From the NCBI GenBank assembly GCA_963966185.1, contig CAWZYM010000020.1, positions 947,501 through 1,011,500 of the forward strand: a DNA stretch of 64,000 nt, in the 5' to 3' direction. Under the pieces are notes generated by a model, which was given only the letters and a program-made list of their open reading frames with translations, searched no databases and was not told where the DNA came from. Origin of the DNA: Rhabditoides inermis (lineage: Eukaryota; Nematoda; Chromadorea; Rhabditida; Rhabditidae). The translations under genes and the position numbers were made by a program. The first letter of the stretch is position 1, and each line of letters begins with the position of its first letter. Shown in pieces: positions 1 to 12,793 of the stretch.

Positions 1-232
1 TCATTGATTGGATGATGTTTCACCAGTTACCAGTGATCTCGGCTCCTTTGAGGTGCAGGAATCCAGTGGACATGGCAACAGTGATGAGAAGAGGGAACAC
101 CACAAAGGGAACCGGGTTGCTGGCTAGGATCTGTAAAAGGAATCACATCAGCCAGTGATCTCTCTGGAACAATACCTCTCCATAGGCGTGGAAGAAGCGC
201 GATATGCGCCTCTCGACGCAGTCGAACCGCAT
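1..232 (-). CDS. Patched-related (PTR-like) membrane protein, 5' end only
   Basis: Partial gene running off the left edge. Two exons read in frame: 232-176 (start MRFDCVERRISRFFHAYGE) and 130-31, joined across a 45-nt intron with GT donor and CAG acceptor. The second exon starts ILASNPVPFVVFPLLITVAM, a cytosolic segment followed by a first hydrophobic helix. The order (cysteine, ERRxSRFF, a Y-G pair, a short ASxPxPF segment, then a membrane helix and FLxLKG) is how Patched-related sterol-sensing-domain proteins of nematodes begin. These act in cuticle secretion and sterol or lipid handling. An AG acceptor sits 4 nt before the ATG (tttgcag), so the start may be trans-spliced. The sterol-sensing domain itself is outside the window, so the family call rests on about 50 residues. 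Confidence 0.55.
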
Positions 233-1646
233 CCGGCTGCAAACAAACAAGTAAACAAGTAAACAAACAATCACATGACACACAGATCGATAGTTGCGTG
301 GGGCGTTGACTGTGAAAGGGGGAGGCTATGACTCTGCGGATCGAACGGGCTATGCGGTCTGGGAGAGAGCCAAGCAGGTTTCGCGTCCCCCCGCAAGGAT
401 GTCGCCGCAAAAAAGAGAGAATAGCGAAGCGACGAGGCAGTGCCACCGGAACAAGACAGACCGGCATTCCAGAAACATATCCCAGCCATGACTAATTCAT
501 GTATATCCAGACGAAGTTAGCACTCCATAATTGGTGTGGCGAAACGAGGTCATTGCTGGGAGGTGATCGAACATCCCTCCCCGGATGGAGTCGTAAATGA
601 TCTCGAGGAGAAAAACGTCCACTAGCTAAACATTCATTGTCAAAGATGATAATATGTCAAAACATGTTTCATACGATATTGGTTCTCATTCAGCCAGTGA
701 ATACGGCTGTCTCGTCGGAATTCAATTCCTTTCGGTTGCAACATACAGCCTTTCTTGCGATTATGTTGCGGCACTCCCGCTCCAGGCTGAGTGCCGATCC
801 TCGTTACCCAATCACGCATCTAACTCCAGAAAAAATCAGATTCGAAATGAAAAATATTGTTCAGTGATTGGTTTGTTTGGAGAGCGCCATTTCTTGACAA
901 TATAGATGTTAGCGCACTTTTGGTTTTCTCCAATAAGTCTCTGTGCGAATTTACATTGCACATCGATTTGTTGATGGATACGTGATAGGATGGGTGGAGT
1001 GATCCCCTCAATTGAAATGGATACCTGTGGCTACCTGTGGAGCGGAGTGACAGTTCGGGGGGAAGGGTGTCTGATTTCCACTCCGGCCAGTCAGTGTCAG
1101 TGACGCAATGTACATATTGTTGGAGGGTGAGGGCGAACTTGTTAATGGGCGATCAAGGGCTATCGAGTGGACAGACTCCAGGAGGACGGTCTCATCAGAC
1201 TCTTAGAGTGTATGTAATTCACTACGGAATCATACGGAAATCAAACACGTTCGACCACGACCTAATGTGTCCAAAACATGGAATTGTTGAATCAAGCACT
1301 GCTCTCCTAATCATAATATGCAGAGCAAAGTTATATGACAAGTGCTTTCTTCTCTCTTATCGTTGATTCTCACTCCCATCCTTTCCCTTCCTCCTCCCCC
1401 CCCCCCCCCCCCACTTCCCGCTTCTGGCGACTATGGACTCGACTCGGTTGTTTTGCGTGTCGTCGTCTCCTCTTGCTAATCTCTCGATGCTTCCACTGAC
1501 TGGCGGAGTCTGCTCGTCAGAGACGGGGCGAGAGTGTGTGCGCAGAGTGGAGGGTGAGAGTGACTGGAGGTTGGCTACCGTACCCCGCCCCGCCCCCCGC
1601 TTACTGTGGCAGCCGGGGCGCCAGTGCCCCACTCTCGCAACCAGCC
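233..1646. other. Intergenic, no gene supported
   Basis: Between divergent PTR-like and forkhead genes. The short reading frames here show no family similarity and no plausible splice chain. It holds a run of C near 1399-1412 and an exact 20-nt copy (1245-1264) of the first coding bases of the forkhead gene. It probably contains promoters for both neighbours, but no specific element is visible. Confidence 0.5.
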
Positions 1647-3189
1647 ATGGACACGTTCGACCACGACCTACTCGCAATCAAGAGGTACGTCATCTAGACA
1701 CGTCTGAAGACGTCCCAAGCGACCGCCTCTATTTATGTTAGGAGGTGTTATAGTTTATTGGCGGCGCGACTGCTGGTTTGTGTATATGTGTACGGTGTGT
1801 TTATTTGAATTAGTAGCTCGAGAGAATCGTTTATCTTGTCATTGTGTGAAGACTTGCCGACCGCTGCGCGCGCATTCACTGTACCACCTTCAGTGAGTAT
1901 CCCTCCCTCGCATCCGCCCTTGAGCCACTCAAGTATGAAGGAGACGAGAACGCGCACCTCCCAGCCGACAGGTAGAATCTCCCTTCCTCTATCTCTCTCT
2001 CTCCCTCTCCCCTCCCTCCCTCCCTCCCTTTCTATCATCGCTTTCCTTGCAGCTTCCTCTCGTCGGACGGGGTGGATGAGTTGAGTGGAGGGGAGAGCGA
2101 CCGGAAGGCGCCTCGCAGACCGCGCCACAAGAGACAGGAGAAGCCGCCCTTCTCATACATCGCCCTCATTGCGATGGCCATCCATGTGAGTTTGGAATTA
2201 TGCAAATTTCATGAGAAATCACAACGAAAACGCGACGTTAATTGGTGTCGCATCATTTGTGTATGAATGAGTCTCGGCTATAGAGCGCGCGCGGGATTAC
2301 TGTAGAGTGCAAACACGGGTGTCCCGTTTTGCAGCAGCGTCCGGACAAGAAGGCGACGTTGGCTGAGATCTACACGTACCTGCAGGAGAGGTTCGACTTC
2401 TTCCGGGGAGAGTACGTGGGGTGGAGGAACTCGATCCGACACAACCTCTCCCTCAACGACTGCTTCGTCAAGGTCAGGGAGAAAGTCTTATAAGCCTCAT
2501 GACTCAATTGCTTTCTGGATTTTCCTTACCACTCATAATCGCCTGGTCCTTACTTCGCATACTTTTCAATCTCCTTCTTTCCTCTTCCACACTCTTCTCT
2601 CGTTCCAGCTGCCGAAGGAGGCGGGTGAGCGCGGTCGGAAGGGCCACAAGTGGACGATCTCGGACTCGTCCGAGTTCCTTCTGGAGGAGGGCTCGTTCCG
2701 CCGGCGGCCGCGCGGATACAAGGCTCGCAAGCGCACCTTCCCCTACCCGCCACCTGCCGGCACTCAACCAGCACAGGTGAGAGATGCTCTTTATTTACTC
2801 CATATTACCATGTTTACTGATTCATCTAACATGAGACACTTGGGGTTTTGGCTGTGGAGGGCTGGGATTTTGGTGAGGCGGAACAGTTTGGCGCTACCTG
2901 GATGGCGCCGGTGAGTCTGCGGCCTGTCTGCCACTGACGGATCGCTCCCCCCTCCTCCCTAACCCATTCATCTCACTTGTTGTTCCGACGGGCTAATGAA
3001 TGACCACCACTGACACTCTGCTCACCCGCGCACACACACAAAAAGTGGCGATCAAACAGAGAGGGAGTGTCGTGTTCTATAGTGAGAGTTGGGGTGTTAC
3101 CGCATAGGCTCACTCTCACTCTCACTTTTGAAGCCGCCGCCCAGTCATCGGCTGGCACGCAATATAAACAATGGGGGACTAGGAGGGAG

Positions 3190-3226
<37 letters not shown>

Positions 3227-5446
3227 CAGCAGAGTACGGTGGATGCGCCTATCGGGACAGCGAATCATAAACAGATTCGACTCTCGAGTGCCATTCTCTC
3301 TCGCCGGGTCAGAGAGAGTGGGGGGAGTTCATATTTCACAGCTGTGTCGCAATCCATATCCCACATCCGGCCATAGACAACTGAATGACAGGGAATCGAT
3401 GGTCTTACTCAACTTCTGGGTACTCTTTCTCAACTTCTAGCTAGCATATGTGCAAACGTTCTAAAACGTTCTCATATCATTCTCAATTTCTATAGTCGAC
3501 TTGGATCCCACATGCCACTCTGCCAACGGCGAAATATATGATTCGCAAGCGATGGGCGGGGCTTACAACCCCTCTCACTCTCTTTTACAATTTTCTTGAC
3601 ATTTTGCAGTGAGCAAAATCTCTCCCACCACGGGACTCGAACCCGCGGGGGGCACGAACGCGCGCAGTATTTAGAGACAACTGCGCTGCCACTGCACTAT
3701 ACAGCTAGTTGCTCTCCATGCGAATGCAGCAAATATCTATCTTGAAGACGCGCAAACATGAACTCGGCGCTCAGCGAGATCTTGGTGATACAGTGATTTG
3801 ACCGTAAACCGTATTTTGAAAAACATTCGAGCACCCCCCCCCCCTCTCACAGTCAGAAACATAAAACCAAGAACACAGTATACATTGACGACTTTCAGTG
3901 ATAGTATTACGCAACAAAACACGCTTTTATCACAGTACGAAACAAAAATGAATGTTCAATATTATATTATTGACAAAAGGCGCGGTGATTTGTGGTCGGA
4001 GTCGTGCCGGAGTCGCTGCAGCTGGCAGTCGGAAGGGCGAGTCATCCAATCCACAGCACCTGTAACGAATAAGTTTCAAACCAGACCGCTATCGTAACAA
4101 CATTCATGTGAAGTACAATACAAGTGAAATTGGTGAACAATCGACCATTTTGTCAGCACCATTAAATCACATAGTCATAGAAGACATACCTTAGTGATAA
4201 GGCGTGTGAGAAGAGAAAGTCGCAGGCGGCGAACCATCGGCTGCGTGAAGTTCGGCAGGGAAGATTCCTGCAACCGACATGCACGAAACACATACAAATA
4301 TCTTACGCAGTCGTGAAAACGATCAACAATCTCCTTACCCTCTCATGAGGCAGTATCCGATAGTGATGGATCACGAGCAGTGACCGCGCTCGAGTTGTTG
4401 AGCAGCACCCGCATCGCAGCGTACGCACGCATCAGCCAACGCGCACTCTGAACGAATAACGTTGCGGAGTAGTTTAATACCACGCATTTACAGTATTATT
4501 CACATTATAAAAACAAAAGATAACAACAAGACAAAATGGGAACACACCTGAACAAGCTGCCGTGCAATGTGAACGAGGCGCCGTCGTTCAGCTCGTGAAA
4601 CTTCGACCGACCGGGCAGCGTCATTGTGAACAAATATTCTATGCATATCTATTAGCGAACTTAAAAAAAACTAAAAGAACTAAATCCGAAGCGCGACAGC
4701 AGTGATTTCGAAAAGTGTTTTTAGAGCTTGTTTGCGAAAACTTCAATGCAATTAACATGAACATCGTAGAGAGGTCTGATATTTCATATGTAATAGACAA
4801 TAGAAACAAATATATCACATATAAACAAACAATAATCACAGGGAACAACAAAACAGCTGATCAGCTGTTTTCTGGCCGGCTGACCCAGCCTTTTCGCGGT
4901 CGAACCATTTTGATTCAAAATTGTTATAGGCTTGTCGGTGGTGCTGCACAACAATACACCATGAGTGGCATGTGGGATCTTTTTTTACTATAGGTATACG
5001 ATTATCAAACAGTCAAACAGACTCAGAAACAATAACCACTGATTTCCTGTTGTGAACTAACTATCGCGTACCTAACACAATACCCTTTTCAGTTCGACGT
5101 GTCCTCCCTGCCCACCTCCTCCTCCTCCTCCTCCTCCTCTGCGTGCCTGCCCGACCCGGTCGCCCTGCTGCCTCCCTCGGCCCCCCTGCCCTCCTTCGAC
5201 TTCTCCCCCCAGTTCCCCTCCCTCCCCATGTACAACCACTACAACCCCTGCTACCAGCTGCCCCCGTGGGAGTCCACCTTCGGCTATCCTGACATGTACG
5301 GCGGAGTCGCGTATCCCGAGTCTGGAATGGACTCCGGGATGGATTACTGTGGGGTAGGAGGGGAGGAGTGGAAGTCTCCGTACGAGCACTACATGCCGAT
5401 GCAGCAACAGCAGGAGGGAAAGGTCTTCCACCACACCGACATGTAA
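1647..5446 (+). CDS. let-381: Forkhead transcription factor, FoxF / LET-381 type
   Basis: Five exons with consistent phase: 1647-1684, 2053-2185, 2335-2472, 2609-2776 and 5093-5446, about 276 residues. The forkhead domain starts at [14 protein letters not shown] (exon 2), continues with the recognition helix [20 protein letters not shown] (exon 3), and ends with wing 2 [17 protein letters not shown] (exon 4). The [11 protein letters not shown] ending is typical of FoxF proteins, and the RKGHKWTI insertion is what I remember of the C. elegans FoxF protein LET-381. The last exon is low complexity (eight serines) and ends in a Tyr/Met/Gln-rich tail. FoxF proteins bind DNA in the nucleus; in C. 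elegans LET-381 specifies non-muscle mesoderm. The last intron is 2.3 kb, unusually long here, and holds a tRNA-like sequence. Confidence 0.9.
3622..3706 (-). pseudogene. tRNA-like relic (no matching acceptor stem)
   Basis: On the minus strand there is an A-box-like segment (TAGTGCAGTGGCAGCGC), a B-box (GGTTCGAGTCC) in a T-arm with GCGGG/CCCGT pairing, and a short T run after the 3' acceptor strand. The 5' sequence does not pair with the 3' strand GGTGGGA and the anticodon loop is about 11 nt. It is therefore a degenerate tRNA or tRNA-derived short element, lying antisense in the long forkhead intron. Confidence 0.4.
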
Positions 5447-6163
5447 TACAAATACACTAACCTTTTTGTCGAGTCATTTTTCCATCGCTTTTTGTGTGCA
5501 CTTCTTCGTTTCCAGCCCCCGCCTTTGTGATATTGATAAGTTGCCGAACTGAGTTCTCTGCTGCTGTGCAATAAGCTATTTTTGTATTAATTGGAGTTTA
5601 TATGTTAAAAAGTTCATGTAATAGATGTATAGAAATATTTGCTGATGCGATAAAGACGTTTTGTCTCATAGTCCTTTTTGTAAACAGTTTTTATGGAGCT
5701 ACCCATGTAATGTACCCATCTAACCAATAATATAAGAAGCGCTAAAAGGGGTCTAAAATCAAAATTTTTTCTCCAACAGGCGCGGCGCGATGACGACAGG
5801 TATCCAAAAAAAACTGGGAACCCAAGATGTAAAGTTGTTTGTTATGAAATATTGCTCCGATATGGACAGATAGCTCCCAATTGGACTCAGTACGTGTTTG
5901 ATTGTTGGCAAAAAGACAACACATAATATTAAGCATTTTATTTAATACACCGAGCAAAAATACAGAACGGCACCAATCTCATAGAAATCGGCATGCACAC
6001 TTCTCAAACTGATGAGCACTCTCTGGGTTATGTACACATATATTTCAACACTTATTACTTACACTACAAATACTCTCGGCGAGTTAGCGGGTGCGAAATA
6101 GGAGTGGGCGGGGGAGTAAAGCTGGCAGGGGAGCAATCGATAGCCTACTGGTGCACATCACAA

Positions 6164-6389
6164 TCAGTAGACCTGCTGGAAGCGGTGGTCGAAGCCCACG
6201 CTGCCCGCCCAGCAGCGGAAGCGGTACAGCTGGCGGGCGAGGGGCGGGGCGATGGAGGCGGGGACTGAGTCGGTGGGAGAGGGCGCGCACTCGACGCGGA
6301 GGACGGAGAGGCGACGAGGGTCGAGCACGTGGCCAGCCATCACGCCATAGTCCATCATGCTGAAAGAGGCAGGGTCAGATCTCTCTCTC

Positions 6390-6422
<33 letters not shown>

Positions 6423-8299
6423 TTCTCTTTCCCCTCTCCCTCCACTCACCGAGTGAGGTGCGCCGTGGTGTTTCGGTCGCAGCGCACCGTCAGCTGGTCC
6501 ATGCACGGCCAGTACACCTCGTCCCTGCAACCGATCGGTCAACCTCTCTCTCTCTCTCTATCCTCTCTCTCTCTCTCACTCTCTCACTCTCTCACTCTCT
6601 CACTTCTCTCTCTCTCCACTCACTTCCTGTTATGACTGGCGATGAAGTTCTCGTAGTGCACCTCCTCCCCGCACGCGTTGGTCGCCTTGAGGAAGCAGAG
6701 GAACGCGTACCATCTGTTCAGGTCGAGCGCCGACAGAGAGACGACCAGCTGCAAGGGAGGGAGGGATGAGAGAGATGGAGAGAGAGAGAGAAAGAGAGAA
6801 AGAGAGAAAGAGAGATCCTCACCATCTCTGCGATGGGCGCGTCGATCTCCGCCTCCTCGACCGTCTTCCTGTAGATGCTCATGGCGCGCACGCAGACGGC
6901 AATGTCGTGGGCGGTCCACTTCTGGTCGACGACGATGTCGACGTGTGTCTTCGCGTGTCGGATGGCTATCTGTGCTGTGGGATGTCTGTGCCAGCCCGCT
7001 CCCGCCGGCACTGCCTCCTTCCGAACACGCATCGAACGCACCTGCAACACGCAACGTCAATCTCCCGTAATCCCACAATACACCGTCCGTCACAGCTGTA
7101 AATCTTCGAAATTGCGTATCGGAAACATTGCCTGAGTGAGTCATAAAATGATCACGCACACTTTCTCATGTTCGTGATCTTACCCCTCAATCATTACTAT
7201 AAGGCTATTTCGAATCATGCGTTCGCTGTTCGCAGGTGTCTGTCCTTTATTCGACCACCTATCGAAAATAGTGTGCAATTGCAGAAGACAGAGAAGGTGT
7301 TGCTGCTATTACATGTGCTCACTGATGCTCCCCTTTCACCATCCATCTACAACACATACCACACACCTAATAGACACATGTCCCAAACCAGTAACCAGCA
7401 ATAGCCGGAATGAGAAAGGAAACAACAGCGAAAGTGAAACTAGTCAGTGATGATACGTTATCATCAATCCGCATATTATCCTGATAACAGTGACAAGAGT
7501 GATAACCGGACCTTGTTGAGTTTGTGGTCGACGTGGTCCCTGACCGCTTTGAACACGGCGCGCATCCTGTACTGCTCCGTCATATCACAGCAGTCCACGA
7601 TCTGCAACCATACACGCATTACACGAATACACTCTCACACATACTACGGTATGTTTTCGAAGGACTATCTATTTCCGGTGTGTAATGGCGACTCTCTCGT
7701 GACAGTCATGGGATCTTCTGCGACACCTCTCTTTCTCTATCCCCTCCTTTCTCTCTCTTCTCATCTCTTTCTTTCCCTCCCTCTCCCTCTCCCTCCTCCC
7801 TCCCTCCTCTCTCCCTCACCTTGCAGATGAGGCTGGTGGGCAGTGCGGGTACCTCGGTCGCACTCGTCTCCTCAACGCAGCACACTCGATTCAGCAGGCC
7901 CTTGTACGATGCAGACTTGCGCACTCCGCTCTGAACAGATTCCATTCTCACAGTCCACCTCCCATCCTACTCCTCCTCCTCCTGCTATTCCTCCATCTTC
8001 TCCTCCTCCTCCCTCCACTCCTCCCTCTCCACCTCCTCCTCCTCCTCCACTCACCTCCGCCGGCGGGGGAGACCTCCGAGATCGGAAGCTCATCCTCCTG
8101 ATCAGTTCAAACGCCATCTTCGACTTGACTTTCAGCGCGCGATGCTTGAGTAGCTGGAAATAATTGAATAAGAAAAGAATATGAAATGAAGGCACACTTG
8201 GATAGACGAATGTATGACGAATAGTGCATCATAGCATCATATCAAATCCAGGAATGTGGATACAGAGCGAACCGGACAGTGTTGTGAACGGGTGATGAC

Positions 8300-8383
<84 letters not shown>

Positions 8384-8965
8384 CCTCAACACAATACCGA
8401 CCTACACTACCACGACTTTCACAATCAACTACTTGTAACTTGTACACACTGATACAACCATCACACCACATTATTGCAGAAGTACCAGTCTCGACAGTCT
8501 ACACTCTCACTCATCATGTGATATGCAGAAGGAGAAGACGAGTGCACTGCTACAGTGGGCGTCACTTGTTGACACCTACACCAGCAGAGACTACGTGCAC
8601 GATTGGGCGGATACAATACGACCAACACCAACACAATCACAAAGTCCCACTAAGAATACTCGGGAAACAATGTGAGCGCACGCAGACCGATCAACCCGCA
8701 TGGACATTGGGCGGGAATGGAGAGACGCCATGGGGGACCATTGGACCGCGTGACGTCAGAGATAGGGTGAGACAGTGTGGGGAATGGGTGCGCACTGACC
8801 CCAAGTGACCTGCGGATGTGATTTGTCTCGGACAGGTCCGCGCACACATTGCAACAGACTGACGGTATGGGATGAGTGGCCTGTCTACACTCTACTCTCC
8901 CTCGATCGACATACCTTTACTTGCGCAGTAGCCTCGTCCTCCATGAGATCGAATATGTCGAGCAT
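6164..8965 (-). CDS. F-box-like protein, otherwise unrecognised
   Basis: Eight exons on the minus strand. Start MLDIFDLMEDEATAQVK (8965-8915), then exons near 8153-8055, 7932-7830, 7601-7512, 7041-6824, 6747-6648, 6526-6450 and 6360-6164, where the frame ends in HRFQQVY stop. Exons 3-4 contain LPTSLICKIVDCC followed by an R-x3-V-x-K-x-VRD pattern, resembling an F-box (LP at the start, IxxxL, VCKxxRD). An F-box would recruit SKP1 and cullin for ubiquitination. The remaining 200 or so residues match nothing I recognise. The first intron (about 0.76 kb) carries a long (GA)n tract, and three other introns carry CT or GA tracts. Exon edges are hand-called. The F-box reading is weak. Confidence 0.6.
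8302..8382 (+). repeat. (GA)n tract
   Basis: About 80 nt of nearly pure GA repeat with two AAA interruptions in the first intron of the F-box-like gene. Confidence 0.9.
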
Positions 8966-9038
8966 GTTCGAATAGAGAGAGCAGGACAGGAGGGACAATG
9001 AATGAGCAGGGAGTTGACCCACCGACTCGCCTCGCCCG

Positions 9039-9048
9039 CCTTATAAGG
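9039..9048. promoter_or_regulatory. Perfect CArG box / TATA-like element
   Basis: CCTTATAAGG is a perfect CC(A/T)6GG site and is palindromic. It lies 74 nt upstream of the start codon of the F-box-like gene. It could bind an SRF/MEF2-type MADS factor or act as a TATA element (TATAAGG). The position suits a core promoter; function is inferred only. Confidence 0.35.
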
Positions 9049-9059
9049 CGCGGCGCAGC

Positions 9060-12000
9060 GAACACGTGCAGGAAACGGGCCCGGCTGTAATCACCGAGGT
9101 GTGGAACAGGTGAGACGGTGGCGAGAGTGTGTGGCGGAGCTGGAGGGCGCAGAGAGGCTGGCCCCGGTCGGGGAACTAGGGGTCAACAACAACCAAGCTA
9201 CCAAGCAGAGGCCGCACAGAAACGAGATCGACCCGGTCACTGTAATGTATCAAGCAGCGGAGGCGAAGGGGAGAATCAAGCTTCTGCAACACTGCGCCGA
9301 ACCAAGCAGAGTCACACAAAGGAGATGGTGGAGACACGGCACTGTTCCCTTGACGTCAACGCACAGCGGTCGCCCCCTCGACGAAACAGAAGCATCACTA
9401 TGTGTGTGTGCAAACTGGATGATGAGATTGGCGCGATGAGCGGCGGGAGATAAGTGTGATGATGAATGGTGGTTTGGGTGGCGTCACCAGCCGCCTGCCG
9501 CAGGGTCAATCTATCTCCAACGCGCGCCATCGACCACATCGCTTCGAACAATACAAATAACGAACAACAGAACCGATGCTACCGAAACTTTATCCCTTTT
9601 TCGAAAGTTAATTGGCGAGAAACGATGTCTTCTAGAACATTGTGTAGATGCGTCAAATCATACAATACGAGAAACAAAAAAGTTCTAGAAGATTTTGATG
9701 AGAGAGAATAAATGCAATTCATTACGGCTACAATGTGATCAAGAAGTGTCTCTAAATACCACGTGAGGGGGATGTCCTACGACAACGACAAATAAGAAGG
9801 AAATAAATCACAAGGGTAGTTCACGGGGCCTTTCCAATTTCGAAATTTTGGCGACCGGAATCATACGTTTTTGCTAGAAGTGCAATTGAAACACGCGGCG
9901 GCGAATTAGCGAGAAGTCTGGTAGACGACCATCAAAAGGCGAGCAGCATAGACGAGAGAGCGGGGGGAAACAAGAGACCGCACCACAGAACACACTCCAC
10001 AAATACCGTAATTCACTCATTCGATCATTGCGGCGGCGAGCGTGCGCCAAAAATAGAAGAGGCGCGGAAGACATCGGGAAGACGGGGAGAGTGCGCGAGC
10101 GGAATGCAGGAAGAAGAGTATCATGAGTGATGAAGGCTCACGTAAACCAGTCGAGCAAGTATCCGGTCAGAGGGTGCCGCCGCTCGCTCTGATCTCACAA
10201 GAAGAGCATACAACTACATCACTCTGTGCAAACACAAGACACAAGACTGCTCCGAGTATACGATCGGCACATCAATGATAACACGCAGAACATAGTGCAA
10301 ATTAGGAGACGATTATTATCAGTCGACACACGGCTGTCAGCAACTATTTGATCAGCCCATATCGGGTATCATACAATCTGCGCCGCAAATACCACACAGA
10401 GAGATGGGATGGTTGGGGAGAGAAGGCAGCTGAGAATTCGGGCGGGATGAATGCAGCAGTCGATGAAAGATACTCAATGATCGGTGTGGACTGTATTCGA
10501 GAAAAGGGGCGGAAACGAAGACTTCTAGAGAGATCGACAGATGACCGCCCGCACAATGATTGCAAATGCCACTATCAACATCGCGCATCACGCTTCCGGT
10601 GGCCCTTCTCAAAACACTGTACACCACCGTGCAAGCGAGCGGACCATTCAGTGATCGACGAGCAGTCAACATTCATAGCAAATCAAGGCACCATAGAGCA
10701 AGGGAAGGAAAGAACACGCGCCTTGTCGCAACGAATCTATTCAAATTGCGAGAAGAAAGGGGGAATACGGCAGTTGAATGTAGAAGGGCGTGGATGTGAT
10801 GAGAATGAAAATGGGAGAAAACAACACATGTGTTCGACGATCTTCCATCCACACACAGACACATTCACGCACCCCACTCGGCACAGTGAGTGGAGATAGA
10901 CTAGACTAGGGTGGAAAACAGAGACGCGAGAGAGACGGTTATGATGGATCGAGCGTCTTCACGCAATATCAAACAAGTTATCACCCAAAGTAAGCGATGC
11001 GAGAGATTCCGGAAGTGGATGGCCGAGCGGAGAGAGCGCAGACATGTGCAGAACAACACAGATCGGCGAGCAGACGGGATATATGAGGACGCGGCATTCC
11101 GAAAGAGTGCAGGTGCGAAGAATTGGCGGCCGAGAGAGCGGGCCGGTCAAAATAATCACAAAGAGGGCGAGCAAGTCATGGCGAATAATAGAAAGGGCAC
11201 GGGATGGAATGCGCGAATATGGAAAGTGCAAGTTGTCAGGGCGGCTGGTGCAGATGATGCGCCGCAGGCCTCTAGAGAAGAGCGCGGGAACGCGGACAGA
11301 AAACCGCGATCTACGATCGATACTCGCGGTAGATCAGACCACCCCTGCGAGATGACATCACCCGTCGGGGAATAGCGGGGGTTGTCGGAGACAGAGAGAT
11401 CGGAATTCGACCGCTTATATGGGGATACCGGGATACCGTATCCCACGTGAGACCAGCGATACGTGATTTCTCTCAGCAGACATGAAAGACACGCATCCGT
11501 ACGCACACGAGTGTGCACAAAAAAGACGATCATAGCGATCAAATTTTGATACACACAAGCCGCAAAGAACGACGAGCGAACATTCAACAAGACGGAAAGG
11601 GGCAATGCGATCATATTGTCAATTGTCATATCATCCCGAGTTTCATCACGGTATTGTACCATGTCCACGTCCAAACACTAATCGAATTAGACCGGGGCGG
11701 TATTCAGAGTCTTCGAAGCGTTGAGTCATAGTGACGACAAGTGAGTTGACAGAAGGGAGTGGCAGGGGAGCAGGCTTGGCAGGGAAACACCCGTCAGGTG
11801 ACGACCGTACGCCCTTCCACACACTCTTTCCTGTCACGAGACAAACACCTTCGAAAGTCACCCCGTCTGAGACACTATAAAAAGAACAGACCGTTGTCAT
11901 TTAACGAGACTGACGAAACACACTGGATTATTAGGAGAGAGCGACGAAAAGGCGTGGAAGATGAAAGAAGGGATACTGTAACTACGAGCCGACAGGATAC

Positions 12001-12780
12001 GCTACAAACCACACAGATGCAGAGAACGAGCAGGCACTTCCGACAGTGCAAGCTCGCTTCTCCGTCTCCACTTTCCTTCTCGCGACAACCAAGTCGATTG
12101 ATATGTGTAACGAATATTTATAGATGATTGGGAGATATAATGTTAATGATCTGCGTGGCTGCAACGTAGGGGTAGTGTAGGATAGGGATTGGGAGATACC
12201 CCGATCTTTGATCCATCGACGTAATCGTTTCGCATCGAGGGTGTCGTCGAAAAGCGCACACTTGATGACGGGAGAACTCGCTACTTGAGAGAACAACGGG
12301 GTGACGAACCGAACACGATTCGAGTGTTCAGATGTGACACATGCCATTGTTGCATTCACAAGAGTTCGCGAGAAAGACCCGTTCATCGAACATGATTCAC
12401 ACCACCCACCCACCAATGAATCGAGTGGGAAGCAGAACGACATGTTGAAGGAGGTCAGGCATGCAGGCGAAAACAGCGCATGTTATATAGCCACGCTAAA
12501 CATAGAATAGCGGAAACGAGATGTGGCGAGTTTATTGCTGCTCGATCATTCAGCCTTCTCCTTCTCACGTCATCACGCGTGGTCTTTGCGGAGATCAGCC
12601 CGAATTCATCATCTCATCCCTGCACCTGCACAACACACTCGCTCTCCTTCCATACAGCCCACGTCACTTGATTTATTACCATGATCCGCATTGCAACATT
12701 ATGATCTATGACATCACCGACTAGGACTAGAAAGAAGACTACACAAATAGTGGTAGATACTGCGAGCTATGCCTATGCTT
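9060..12780. other. Gene-poor stretch
   Basis: No gene can be supported in about 3.7 kb. Several open frames of 150-183 codons occur on both strands (for example 10348-10899 plus, 10911-11375 plus, 11156-11674 minus). They overlap one another, lack family motifs, and lack the short-exon splice pattern seen in every real gene here. The region also lacks the AG/CT microsatellites that mark introns elsewhere. It may hold distal regulatory DNA or an untranslated RNA. Confidence 0.45.
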
Positions 12781-12793
12781 ACTGACCGTGTTG

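Noticed and set aside
6329..6769. Frames rich in Ser-Leu or Glu-Arg repeats here and at 15680-16057, 38830-39194, 46185-46614
   Set aside because: Translations of CT/GA microsatellites; they lie in introns or between genes.
10348..10899. Plus-strand open frame of 183 codons
   Set aside because: No family motif, no splice context, overlapped by equally long frames on the other strand, and unlike the short-exon genes around it.
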